Shown here in pieces: positions 20,765 to 30,509 of a DNA stretch of 64,000 bases. The DNA is taken from NCBI GenBank assembly GCA_965222855.1, contig CBDCUL010000011.1, positions 62,001 to 126,000 on the forward strand, written 5' to 3'. The position numbers and the translations under genes were made by a program. The notes below the pieces were generated by a model that saw only the letters and a program-made list of their open reading frames with translations, was not told the DNA's origin and did not search any database. Every line of letters starts with the position of its first letter. Within the stretch, counting starts at the first letter, position 1. The stretch is from JABABV01 sp965222855. Its GTDB lineage: Bacteria; Bacillota_I; Bacilli_A; Mycoplasmatales; JABABV01.

Positions 20765-23065
20765 TTATTTTAATAGCTCAGAAAATTCATCATCGTCGAG
20801 ATGTTTCATTCCAGTAGCGTTTTCAAATTCTCATTTATCGCCATCTTGAACTGTTGCTTTATAGATTGCGACATCATAGTTATTTTGAATATCTTCAATA
20901 TGTTTTCAAGCAGATTTAAATTTATTATTAGTTTCTGCGTCTATGTCTTTTTCATTTCTGCCTTTAGTATCAATGATCAATACTTTTTTATTTTTATCAT
21001 CAATTAATAAAAAATCTGGGAAAAATATAGATTTTTTTGCAAAAGTATTAAAATATTCTATCCCGTAAGATTGTCCACCAACACCATTACGAAATAAATG
21101 TATTTTATCATTATTTTTAAATTCAGCTTTAACTTCTTTGTAAAATTTTCGTTCTATTTCAGAGTCTAATCCAGCTTTATTGGATTTTAATTCATAAGAA
21201 TTTAATTTATCCCAACCTTCTTCACCAAATTTTGTAGAATATTTAAATTGATTTGGTAATTTAAATTCTGTTTTACGCATATTTGATTTATCTACAATAT
21301 ATTGGTTTTTAATATATTGTAAATATTCAATAATGTTAATTCGTTTAGATTTTTTATGATCTTTTGCACTAACTTGGTAGTCGCTATTAGAATACCTTAT
21401 AATAATGAATTTATAAAAATCTTTTTTCTTTATGTCTGGTGATAATATTTCAGCTATTTCATCCATGGCCAATGATTCGATATACTTATTTTTTAATACA
21501 GATTTATATTTTAAAAATATTACGAATAAATCATCTTTATTTGTAGAAAAATTTCAAGATGATTGTTGTTCCCAATTTTCTTTATTATTAACTTTCTTTA
21601 AAAATTCTTCAGGATTATTAATATATTCGGATTTTAATTTTAAAATTGCGCCTTCATTAATTATTTTGCTATATTTTTCCATAGCATCTTTTTTATTATC
21701 GTTAAAAACTTTTTTTATTTTAGTAGTAGCTTTTTTAGTAATATAACTTATTAATGTTGATGTATCTATCTCATTATCAAATGATATTTTATTTAATTTT
21801 AATTTTGAATCTTGTGATTTTATTGATTTATCAAAAAATTTAAGAGTTCCTGATTCCGTAATAAATTTTTCTTTTAATATTTTATGAGTATATTTTTTAT
21901 CTTTTGTAAAAACAAAAGCATTATCAATTAATTGATTATCAAAATATTTAAAAAACGGATTTCGTAATATTCTTCCTAATGTTTGAATGTCGAATTTTGG
22001 AGATTTAGGTTCTCTTAATCTAACTAGAATATTTGCTCTCGGTAAGTCTCATCCAGTGGCAATCGCTTGTTTGAAAATCAGAATTTCAATCGGTGATTCA
22101 TTATCTGTTAATATTTTTTTATCTTTAATACTTTTTTCAGCTGACAGTCATATTGCATAATTATATCCTTCAACATAGCCTTTTCTATCAAGGCTATTTC
22201 TAACTTCTCGTAAATAATAATCATCTGTATTAATGCCACTAAGTTTTTGTCTATCAGGTATTTGAATTAAAATTAAAGGTTTGTTTCGAATATTTCTATT
22301 GAAATAAGCTTCTTTAACATCTTTTTGTTTGTTAATGGCAGAAGATATTAATTGGTCAATTTCACTTTTAGAATCTAAATCACCATCAATAATTTTTCCA
22401 GTATTAACGACAACATTTTTTTTAATAGCACATTCTTCTCTTACTTCTTTCAAGGAAATTGTATAATCAGGATTATCTAGTGTAGCCGATATTTCAATTT
22501 GTTTGATAGGAGATATTGCGTTTAGAGCAGCTTTTTTAGTTTCAGAATTAATATTTTTAACTTCACGATGAGCTTCATCAATAATCAAAACAATCTCAGT
22601 ATTATTAGTTTTAGTATTTTGAATTACTTTGAACAAATTATTTCTTTCGGAATCAATATTGGTTAAATTAGAATTTTTACCAAATAATGATCATCCGATA
22701 AAATAAACAGTATTTTCTTGAAACTTATCAATATTTTGCAAATATTTACCTTTTGATTTACTATCACCAGTACCTATGTATTCTGTATCAAAACCAGAAA
22801 CCCAACCTTTATCTAAATATCCTGTGATTTTTTGATAACCTTGATAATCAAGCGCTCCTACTGATGGAGCGATAAATATAAAAGTTGTTTTTTTAGTTTG
22901 AAAAATTGGATCATCTAAATAATTATTGATGATCATTCCGGTAATTAAAGTTTTCCCAGAGCCAGTTGGTGATTGGAAAGAAAATGTATTATTTTTATGT
23001 AAATGTTTTATTGCTGCGCTTGATGCTCTTTTTTGGAATTCTAACTCTTTTATTTTTATACTCAT
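20765..23065 (-). CDS. res: Type III restriction enzyme, Res subunit
   Basis: A 766-aa superfamily 2 ATPase and nuclease. Motif I is SPTGSGKT (about residue 32), motif II DEAH (about 150), with a later helicase block FKQAIATGWDLPRANILVRL and QTLGRILRNP. The C-terminal PD-(D/E)xK nuclease is FFPDFLLIDDKNKK...IIDTKG (about residues 690-720). It cuts DNA after ATP-driven contact between two inverted target sites when complexed with Mod. The start lies 3 bases behind the mod stop codon with AAGGAG in the mod 3' end, so translation is coupled. It reads through several UGA Trp codons. Complete and apparently functional. Confidence 0.93.
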
Positions 23066-23068
23066 GGT

Positions 23069-24658
23069 TTACTCCTTGAAATCTTTAATTGATAATTTTT
23101 TATTAAATTCATCTAAATAAAGTTGTTTGACTGAATCGATATCTTCAAAATCACCATTTTGTTTGTGCACTAGTTTTACTTTTAAATATTTCATACTATT
23201 ATTAATTAAAGATTTTTGATCATTAGAATATTCTCATTTAAAAGTTTCGTTGTTTGATCCGTGGCCTTTAATAACGCGGTAAATTCTTTCACACGTAGTT
23301 TTTTTCGCAATATCATTTTCATTATTGGTTACTAAAATGAATTTTCTGTTTCCGCCATCTTCTTGGTTTAATTCCATCACGGCTTGTCCTGTTGTACCTG
23401 AACCTGCAAAGAAATCTAAAACTATAGCATTTTTATTTGAATGTAATGACAAAATTTCTTTAATTAATTTAACGGGTTTAGGAAAACTAAATTTTTTAAG
23501 TTCAGATTGTTTTGATATTTCAGTATTTTTAAATAATGCAGAAAAGTTTAGAGTTCCAGAACTTTGTGTTATATTTCTAATTAAATCATCTTTTATAAAT
23601 GTTTGTTTTTTTAAATTTTCAATATATTGTTTTTTAAATATTCTTAATGTACCGTTGTCTTTTGTTTCTAAAATGATATCATTAATTTTATTTTTAAAAG
23701 ATTCTTTATTTCAACGTCAACACAAATTATGTTTTTTAGGAGAGGCAACGAAATATCCTTTTCTACTATTTGGGGGGATATATATATTTTTTTCAAAATC
23801 TCAACTTGGATCAAATATAAAATCTTTTGTTTCTGGTTTATATGAAATATGAAATCCTAAATTAGGTCTTTGTCAAACATACTTACCATCTTCGCCTGCC
23901 GGAGAATTTAATTCTGTAGATTTTAAATATGTACCTCGATTATCTATTCCATATATTTTATTTTTATCTATATCTATATATATTTTTGCGATTGAAAAGA
24001 GATCTGATTTTTTATACATTAATATATATTGTTTTGTAGATGCTATATATTTATTATCAGATTGCCCGCCTGGTTTAGAAATTCAATCAAAATTAGCAAT
24101 AAAATTATTTTCTCCAAAAATTTCATCCATCAAGACTTTTAAATAAGCTTGTTCATTATCATCAATTGAAACAAAAATAACGCCATCATCAGATAATAAG
24201 TCTTTAGCTATTTGAAGTCTTTTCTTAATAAAAGATAATCACTTTGAATGTTTATGAGGGTCATCACTACCCACAATTTTTTTAGTAGAGAAATCATCAT
24301 TATAAATAAATTCTTTACCTGTATTATAGGGTGGGTCAATGTAAATTACATCAACTTTTACATTAGCAGTTTTCAACGCTTTTAGAGCATAGTAGTTTTC
24401 GCCTTCTATTAAGATATGATTATTGCTTGCGATTTCGGGGGGGGGGGGGGGGGTAATTGATAGGTGTTTATTTTCTTCTAACAAAACATAGTTTGATTTA
24501 AGTTTTTCATCAATTTCTGTGAAATTTAACTTCAAACCTAATGTGTCATTTAGTAATTTGTTTTTTATGTAGTCTATGTCTGCATTATTAATTCCGATTT
24601 CAATTAATGCTTTGGGTGAAAGATTTTGTAATTTTTTATATAGCTCTGATTTTTTCAT
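23069..24658 (-). CDS. mod: Type III DNA methyltransferase Mod, phase ON copy
   Basis: A 529-aa adenine methyltransferase (beta class). The catalytic motif DPPYNTG is at about residue 108 and the AdoMet motif DFFAGSGTTGQAV in the C-terminal third. The middle (about residues 185-390) should be the target-recognition domain. A run of 17 G at 24437-24453 encodes Pro residues at about 69-74 and keeps the frame open here. Residues 1-183 are nearly identical to the second copy. RBS AAGGAG inside the end of the upstream mod copy. It modifies the host DNA and guides Res. Confidence 0.93.
24110..24658 (-). repeat. 5' mod repeat, copy A
   Basis: 549 bp that recur at 25594-26140 with only two substitutions (24560 and 24578) and a 2-base poly-G length difference. 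It covers the N-terminal 183 codons of Mod, up to the start of the target-recognition region, where similarity stops abruptly. Confidence 0.92.
24437..24453 (-). repeat. Poly-G17 phase-variation tract in mod, in frame
   Basis: Seventeen consecutive G (C on the coding strand) inside the coding region. In frame at 17 (also 14 or 20). Long homopolymers of this kind are known slipped-strand switches for type III mod genes. Confidence 0.9.
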
Positions 24659-25593
24659 TATTTATTTTACTCCTTGAAATCTTTAATGGATAATTCTTTA
24701 TTGAATTCATCTAAATAAAGTTGTTTAGATGAATCAATATCTTCAAAATCACCATTTTGTTTGTGTACTAGTTTTACTTGCAGGTATTTAACACTATTAT
24801 TAGTTAAAGATTTTTGATCTTTAGAATATTTTCATTTAATAGTTTGGTTATTTGATCCACAACCTTTAATGACGCGATAGATTCTTTCCCTAGTAATTTG
24901 TTTAGCTATGTTGTTTTCATTATTTGTTACTAAGATAAATTTGCGCTTTCCGCCATCTTCTTGGTTTAATTCCATTACTGCTTGACCTAATGTACCAGAA
25001 CCTGCAAAAAAATCTAAAATTAAAGCATTTGGTTTGTGTCATAAAGTAATGCTTAAAAAATATTTAATTAAATTTATTGGCTTAGGATATGAAAAATCAA
25101 TTATACCTAAATCACTTAATTCATATGTCCCATTTTCTGTAGTTGGTTCTTTATAATATTCAAATAATCTTGAAGTATTTAACAATTGATTAACAACATT
25201 AAAGCCTGTTTTATTTTTGCTATATACAGATCTTATAGATTCTGTTTTATTGGATTTAATAATAAATGTTGTCCCGTTTTTAATTTCATTATCTATTCTA
25301 TTTTGCGATCATCTAGATTTAAATTTTATTATTAAATCATTTTCATTATATTTATTTTCTTGTTTTAAAAAAACACTACCTTTTTTAAATATTAGAATTT
25401 TTTCTAAATTAGCTTTATTCAAAAGTGGAGCTGTTTCAAAATCTGTCTTAATACCTTCGTGTATAAATAGGAAGTTATTTTTATTTTTTGCATACGAAAT
25501 AATATATTCGGCATTTCTAAAAATTTTCTTTCCAGAATTGTTTTTATTCGTGTGGTGTGTTCTTTGTCAAATGAAATTAGAAATGAAATTTTC

Positions 25594-26140
25594 TTCTCCA
25601 AAAATTTCATCCATCAAGACTTTTAAATAAGCTTGTTCATTATCATCAATTGAAACAAAAATAACGCCATCATCAGATAATAAGTCTTTAGCTATTTGAA
25701 GTCTTTTCTTAATAAAAGATAATCACTTTGAATGTTTATGAGGGTCATCACTACCCACAATTTTTTTAGTAGAGAAATCATCATTATAAATAAATTCTTT
25801 ACCTGTATTATAGGGTGGGTCAATGTAAATTACATCAACTTTTACATTAGCAGTTTTCAACGCTTTTAGAGCATAGTAGTTTTCGCCTTCTATTAAGATA
25901 TGATTATTGCTTGCGATTTCGGGGGGGGGGGGGGGTAATTGATAGGTGTTTATTTTCTTCTAACAAAACATAGTTTGATTTAAGTTTTTCATCAATTTCT
26001 GTGAAATTTAACTTCAAACCTAATGTGTCATTTAGTAATTTATTTTTTATGTAGTCTATATCTGCATTATTAATTCCGATTTCAATTAATGCTTTGGGTG
26101 AAAGATTTTGTAATTTTTTATATAGCTCTGATTTTTTCAT
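25594..26140 (-). repeat. 5' mod repeat, copy B
   Basis: The partner of 24110-24658. Near identity over the first third next to divergent middles points to recent gene conversion or recombination between the two mod genes. Confidence 0.92.
25921..25935 (-). repeat. Poly-G15 phase-variation tract in mod copy 2, out of frame
   Basis: Fifteen consecutive G at the same codon position as the 17-G tract of copy 1. The 2-base difference places the following frame out of register. Confidence 0.9.
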
Positions 26141-26214
26141 TATGGGTTTCATTCCTTTTTTAAATAACTACGAATATTTAATATGCATATATTATATATC
26201 ATAATTATAAATTT

Positions 26215-26235
26215 ATTGTCAATTAAATTGACAAT
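26215..26235. promoter_or_regulatory. 21-bp palindrome over the R-M promoter -35
   Basis: Perfect arms ATTGTCAATT and AATTGACAAT around a single central A. The minus-strand -35 TTGACA of the mod operon (26217-26222) lies inside it, with a weak TATATA -10 about 18 bases further on. The plus strand also reads TTGACA (26228-26233). It looks like an operator for a dimeric repressor. Confidence 0.55.
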
Positions 26236-26289
26236 TTAAAAAAATGTTAAAACAATCATATAAATTAATTCTTTATTTTAAATTTATGA

Positions 26290-26295
26290 TAAAAT
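26290..26295 (+). promoter_or_regulatory. Extended -10 of the 26340 gene
   Basis: TGATAAAAT on the plus strand, 45 bases before the start; RBS GAAAGGA follows. Confidence 0.5.
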
Positions 26296-26339
26296 AGTTA
26301 TTATTATAAATATGAATTTAACAGAAAGGATCGGTAATT

Positions 26340-26837
26340 ATGGATTCTAACATTAATATCAAAAACAGCAGATTGATATCTGAATTTTTTACGTTCATAT
26401 ATAAGTGGAAATCTAGTGAAGACAATTTTGCAAAAACAGAAAAAGAAATGGAAGAAATCAATAAAATACCTGATTCAGAATTAAAAAATTGGATTGATGA
26501 ATTATATAAAGTTATTCAAAGTAAAATACAAAAAGTTATTAAAAATAAAATACTAATAAAAAATAATGATAAAATTGGTTTGAATCTTATGCCTAAACAT
26601 ATTCTTGAAACTAAATTAGAAGAATATGTAAATATTTATAATTATATAGATGTAGAAACATTGGCATATAGCTATCATTCATATATAACATCTTTAAAAA
26701 ACATAGTGTATATTAAAAAAGAAAGCAAGGATAGAGATGCATATTTTAAAGATGTTAAAATCTTTATAACTTATTTAAATAGTATTTTAAAAAATTCAAT
26801 TAATGACATAACAAAACATCATAAAGCAAAAATGTAG
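26340..26837 (+). CDS. Unknown helical protein divergent to the R-M operon
   Basis: A 165-aa protein rich in Lys, Ile, Asn and Glu, predicted almost all alpha-helical, with no signal or membrane span. Both Trp codons are UGG, unlike the UGA-rich neighbours, a weak sign of different ancestry. It lies head-to-head with mod across a 21-bp palindrome and has its own terminator. No helix-turn-helix motif is evident. It could be a regulator or an accessory factor of the island, but no family was recognised. Confidence 0.7.
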   Translation: MDSNINIKNSRLISEFFTFIYKWKSSEDNFAKTEKEMEEINKIPDSELKNWIDELYKVIQSKIQKVIKNKILIKNNDKIGLNLMPKHILETKLEEYVNIYNYIDVETLAYSYHSYITSLKNIVYIKKESKDRDAYFKDVKIFITYLNSILKNSINDITKHHKAKM

Positions 26838-26841
26838 TAAT

Positions 26842-26872
26842 AAAAAAAGCACAATTATTTGTGCTTTTTTTA
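26842..26872. terminator. Bidirectional terminator
   Basis: Stem AAAAAAAGCAC / GTGCTTTTTTT between the convergent 26340 gene and the MazF-like gene. The stop codon of the latter overlaps the T-run. Confidence 0.75.
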
Positions 26873-27442
26873 AGATTTATTAATATCAGTTCTTCTAAAT
26901 AAACTATTAATATATTTTGTAAATTTATTTTCAAACACTAAAAATTCTTTGGGATATCTTTGTTTAATATTAAACTTTAAAAATAAAGTTACTCGAGACA
27001 TCATAACATCTTCAAAAAGTTTTAAATTATTATTATCTTTGTAAAACAAAATTTTTTGTTGAATTCATTCACTAACTTTATTAGTCATATTTTTACTAAA
27101 TCAATAACTGTAAGTTTCTACAATAATATTTTTAAATAAAATTGACTCTTTATTAATTCTAATAATTTTATTAAATTGTATATAAGATGTTTTATATTTG
27201 GTTTGTAGTTCTGGAAAATTTAATTTATAAGCAAATTCTGTTTTAATTCTAGTCGAAGTAGTTATTGGTAATACTTGAACACAATCTTTATCTATACTAA
27301 GAATAACGCAAGGCCTTATTTTAGCTTCTAAAGTGCTTTTTATAGCATATCCATGATCGTTTTTAATCTGCATCATACCAGTGTTATCATGTGGTAAATA
27401 AGCCCATATAACATCTCATTTATAATATTGATTATTTTTCAT
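26870..27442 (-). CDS. MazF/PemK-like toxin with C-terminal extension
   Basis: A 190-aa protein. The first about 110 residues resemble PemK/MazF endoribonucleases: WDVIWAYLP near the start, then KIRPCVILSID and VQVLPITTS, the usual G-D-I-V-W / R-P-x-x-V / P-x-T pattern. The extra 80 C-terminal residues (after KNIIVETYSYW) are helical and unusual for the family. The start overlaps the end of the upstream small gene by 11 bases, as in toxin-antitoxin pairs. It uses both UGA and UGG for Trp. It would cleave mRNA if active. The family match is from motif reading only. Confidence 0.6.
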
Positions 27443-27683
27443 GATTTTTTGCAACTGCTAATTTATGTTTATAAAAATTAGCAGTTGTTGAATAAAAGCG
27501 ATTTAAAGAAATAGTATAATTATTAATTGCGTTAGATATATTGATTATGGATCCGGCTTGTACTTTCACAAATTCATTGAGTTTCATTTCTAATTCGTTA
27601 TTAGCTATTTTAATATTTTCATCTTTTAAATCTGCGATGACTAATGTGATGGCTTTTAAAAAAGCAGTGTTAGATTTATTCAT
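27432..27683 (-). CDS. Small protein, candidate antitoxin
   Basis: An 83-aa helical protein (MNKSNTAFLKAITLVIADLK...) that overlaps the MazF-like start by 11 bases and follows the 42-aa gene after 15 bases. Position and size fit an antitoxin, but no known DNA-binding fold (AbrB, RHH, HTH) is evident. It could instead be a structural partner. The RBS is weak (GGTCTGGA). Confidence 0.6.
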   Translation of the reverse strand: MNKSNTAFLKAITLVIADLKDENIKIANNELEMKLNEFVKVQAGSIINISNAINNYTISLNRFYSTTANFYKHKLAVAKNHEK

Positions 27684-27698
27684 CGATTCCAGACCATT

Positions 27699-27827
27699 TT
27701 AATTAATATCTAAAATTTTCTTTAATCCACCGAAATTTTTAATATCATATTTAGCAAATAATTTTGTTAATTTTTTCTGTATTATTTGCAAATTAATGTA
27801 GTTTAGATCTAAATTATTTAATTCCAT
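27699..27827 (-). CDS. 42-aa first gene of the MazF operon
   Basis: MELNNLDLNYINLQIIQKK... with RBS GGAG 5 bases upstream of the ATG. A short helical peptide with no recognised family. It is immediately followed by the 83-aa gene and the MazF-like gene, so the operon has three genes. Confidence 0.5.
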   Translation of the reverse strand: MELNNLDLNYINLQIIQKKLTKLFAKYDIKNFGGLKKILDIN

Positions 27828-27899
27828 AAAAACTCCATTCTTATATTTTTAATAGAAAAACTATTATTAATTAAAATAAGTTTGTTTTTTACAAAATAG

Positions 27900-27994
27900 T
27901 GCTATACTATATTTGTTATTCGCGCAAACGTAGTTTGCGCCTTTTTTACGCTTTTTTTATGTTTTAGTTTTTTTACTTATCAAATAGTATAGCA
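27900..27994. repeat. Converging promoter-like inverted repeat around a terminator
   Basis: The left arm (27900-27915) reads TGCTATACTATATTTG on the plus strand. The right arm (27981-27994) reads TGCTATACTATTTG on the minus strand. Each contains an extended -10 (TGCTATACT). Between them lies a GC-rich hairpin. The right-arm promoter points to the MazF operon. No gene is present in 27828-28043. Confidence 0.6.
27922..27948 (+). terminator. Plus-strand terminator hairpin, GC-rich
   Basis: Stem GCGCAAAC / GTTTGCGC, loop GTA, followed by CTTTTTT on the plus strand. On the minus strand it is not followed by a T-run, so it is directional. It ends a transcript that could start at 27903-27908 and would be only about 35 bases long. 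Confidence 0.75.
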
Positions 27995-28043
27995 TATTTA
28001 AAGTCTTTATTACATTATTTGATTACATAATAAATATATTTGA

Positions 28044-28424
28044 TTATTGATGTTCCACCATCACAGCTGTCGCATAACCAAAGAAACTCATTCATGAATT
28101 AACGTCATCAACATCAATTCGAATTGCAATAACCGCATTAGCACCTAAAGCATTTGCTTTATCAGTTAATTCTTTAACTAGTTCAGCTCGATAATTACGC
28201 ATCATTTTTGTTTGGCCAACTAAACGACCACCAACTAATGATTTAAACCCAGAACCCATTGTAGAAAACATATTACGACTAACTACTAATGAAGCTGTTA
28301 CAAAACCAACATATTTAACACTAGTGGCATCTTGAATAACGCCAGTAGTATAAATATGAACGTTGGGATTTGGTAATATTTCAACATTACTATTAGCGAT
28401 ATTTGATAAATTATTTTTTGACAT
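28044..28424 (-). CDS. YbjQ/UPF0145-family protein, copy 1
   Basis: A 126-aa protein with the family core VGFVTASLVVSRNMFS, GGRLVGQTKMMRNYRAELVKEL and GANAVIAIRIDVDDVNS, ending FGYATAVMVE. The family forms pentameric rings of uncertain role (sometimes called heavy-metal-binding). It differs from the next gene by a 15-residue longer N-terminus. An RBS (AAAGAGGTT) precedes the start. Confidence 0.88.
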
Positions 28425-28507
28425 ATTATTTAACCTCTTTCTAGTTATTAAGACAATCTGCTTTACTATTTAATAATATCACTAATTATTAAATCTGATA
28501 TTGTAGT

Positions 28508-28541
28508 AAAAAAAAGCACTATTATAAAATAGTGCTTTTTT
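28508..28541 (-). terminator. Terminator between the two YbjQ copies
   Basis: Stem AAAAAAGCACTATT / AATAGTGCTTTTTT, past the stop of copy 2. Confidence 0.8.
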
Positions 28542-28574
28542 AATTTTTATATTTAGTTTTATTATTTAATAATA

Positions 28575-28904
28575 TTAGTACTCAGCTCTCATTGCTGTTG
28601 CATAACCAAAAAAGTTCATTACTGAATTTACGTCATCAACATCAATACGTAAACCAACAATTGCGTTAGCTCCCATATTGCGTGCTTTTTGCGTTAATTC
28701 TTGAATTAATTGTGAACGGTAGTTTTGCATCAATTTAATTTGACCTTCTAAACGGCCACCAATAATTGATTTAAACCCTGATCCCATTGTAGAAAACATA
28801 TTACGACTAACTACTAAAGAGGCAGTTACTAATCCAACGTGTTCAATGGCTTTGGCATCTTGAGCGATCCCGGTAGTATAAATTTTTACATCTTGATTTG
28901 ACAT
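28575..28904 (-). CDS. YbjQ/UPF0145-family protein, copy 2
   Basis: A 109-aa protein of normal family length, about two-thirds identical to copy 1 (VGLVTASLVVSRNMFSTMGSGFKS, GANAIVGLRIDVDDVNSVMNFFGYATAM). A tandem duplication, with a terminator between the copies. RBS GGAGAT. Confidence 0.9.
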   Translation of the reverse strand: MSNQDVKIYTTGIAQDAKAIEHVGLVTASLVVSRNMFSTMGSGFKSIIGGRLEGQIKLMQNYRSQLIQELTQKARNMGANAIVGLRIDVDDVNSVMNFFGYATAMRAEY

Positions 28905-28988
28905 ATTTGTATAACATCTCCTCTCATAAAAAATAAAATAATATCTTTTCCATTATATCATATAAAATATATTTTTTGAAATACGCAC

Positions 28989-29672
28989 TTAATCCAAGAC
29001 GCTATTTCAAACATCAATTCTTTTGCCAGCAGAAATATAATATAATGATTCACAAATACTAGTAACTTGGTCACCAATTCGCTCAATTGCGCGGAGCGCA
29101 ATAATCGCTTTAACTTTGACTTTTAACATCGCATCAGTTTGTAATTCTCGTTTATAAGTAATTAATTTTTTTAAACTATCTTTATAATGTTTATCAACTT
29201 CATCATCTTGACGAATTAAATCAATAATTTTATCAACATCTTCAGAAGCTAAAATATTTTTTAAAGCTGCTAAATTTTTATAAGCACTATTAAAGACTTT
29301 TTTTAACAAGATTGCATATTCTGGTTTGTCATGATTATTAATAATAAAGAAAGCAATTGTTGAGGCATAATTACCTAAACGTTCCAATGATTTAGAAATT
29401 TGCGTATACGATAACGTACGACGTAAATCTTTTCCATTGGGATTTTGAGCAATCACAAAAGCAATATCATCTAATAAACTATTATAAATTCGGTGCAGTT
29501 CTAAACGATTACGTAATACTTCACTTGATAATTGATTGGAGCGCACATCTTTAGTAGTGCTTAAAGAACGTTTAATTAAATGATGTTCTTTAAGGACTAA
29601 CTCATAAAATTCACCAATTAACATACTTAGTTGTCGAACACTGCGATTAACGATAGTTGGATTGTGAGACAT
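28989..29672 (-). CDS. phoU: Phosphate transport regulator PhoU
   Basis: A 227-aa helical protein, last gene of the pst operon. The two PhoU repeats show ELV..H.L.KRSL..., SLERLGNYAST and LRAIERIGDQVTSICESLYY; E-R-x-G-D motifs bind metal. It restrains phosphate uptake by the Pst transporter. It reads one UGA Trp just before the end (RIDVWNSVLD). RBS AAGGAG. Confidence 0.93.
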
Positions 29673-29711
29673 ATGAAACTCCTTATTTTTTTCTTTTATT
29701 TTAAATTATAG

Positions 29712-30509
29712 TTATAGTTGGCGCCCACGAATATAATCATCAGTTCGTTTATCTTTCGGAGCAGTAAAAATCTTTTTCGTTTTGTTCGTTTCGATCAATT
29801 CACCTAAATAGAAGAAAGCGGCTGTATCAGAAATACGTGCTGCTTGTTGCATTGAATGAGTTACGATCACAATTGTATAGTGACGTTTTAATTCGAGAAT
29901 TAAACGCTCAATTTTTTTCGTTGCAATTGGGTCCAATGCTGAAGTTGGCTCATCCATTAATAAAACTTCAGGACGCATTGCAATGGCGCGCGCAATGCAC
30001 AGCCTTTGTTGTTGGCCACCTGATAGTTCAACCGCTGAATGCGATAAGATATCTTTAACTTCATCTCATAGTGCAGCGCCAATTAAAGCATCTTTGACTA
30101 ATTTTTCTAAAACTTTTTTATTTTTAACACCGTGTGCTTTCGGACCAAAAGCAACGTTATCAAAAATTGACATTGGAAAGGGATTTGGTTTTTGAAAAAC
30201 CATTCCAACATGCGTTCTTAATGAGATAACACTTTGTTTCTTACGATAAATATCTTTTGACTCTAATTCAATTAAACCTTTTAGTTTAGTCCCAACAATT
30301 GTATCATTCATCCGGTTTAAACAACGAAGAAATGTTGACTTTCCACAACCAGAAGGTCCAATTAATGCTAAGACTTCTTTTGAATAAATCTTAATATTAA
30401 TATTTTTCAGAGCTTGTTTTTCACCGTTCTTATATCAAAAACTGAGATCTTTGACTGCAAAAACAGTATTTTTTTTAGAACTATGTAGTTGCGTTTTTTC
30501 GTTTAGCAT
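29712..30509 (-). CDS. pstB: Phosphate ABC transporter ATPase PstB
   Basis: A 265-aa ATPase. Walker A GPSGCGKST, Q-loop VFQKPNPFPMS (typical PstB), signature LSGGQQQR, Walker B VLLMDEPTSALD and switch His in VTHSMQQAAR. It energises phosphate import through PstCA. The start ATG (MLNEKTQLHSSKK) is behind AAAGGAGAT and overlaps the end of pstCA by 29 bases. Confidence 0.96.

Larger units (their letters stand above)
24667..26140 (-). pseudogene. mod: Type III DNA methyltransferase Mod, phase OFF copy
   Basis: The second mod gene starts MKKSELYKKLQN (ATG at 26140; an in-frame ATG at 26152 is too close to AAGGA). It is out of frame after a run of 15 G at 25921-25935, ending after about 78 residues. 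Past the tract the other frame is fully open to 24667 and includes DPPYNTG and FAGSGTLGQAV (Thr to Leu at the last Thr of the motif). With 14 or 17 G the product would be about 490 aa. The middle differs from copy 1, implying a different DNA target. It is best seen as a switched-off gene, not a dead one. Confidence 0.88.
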
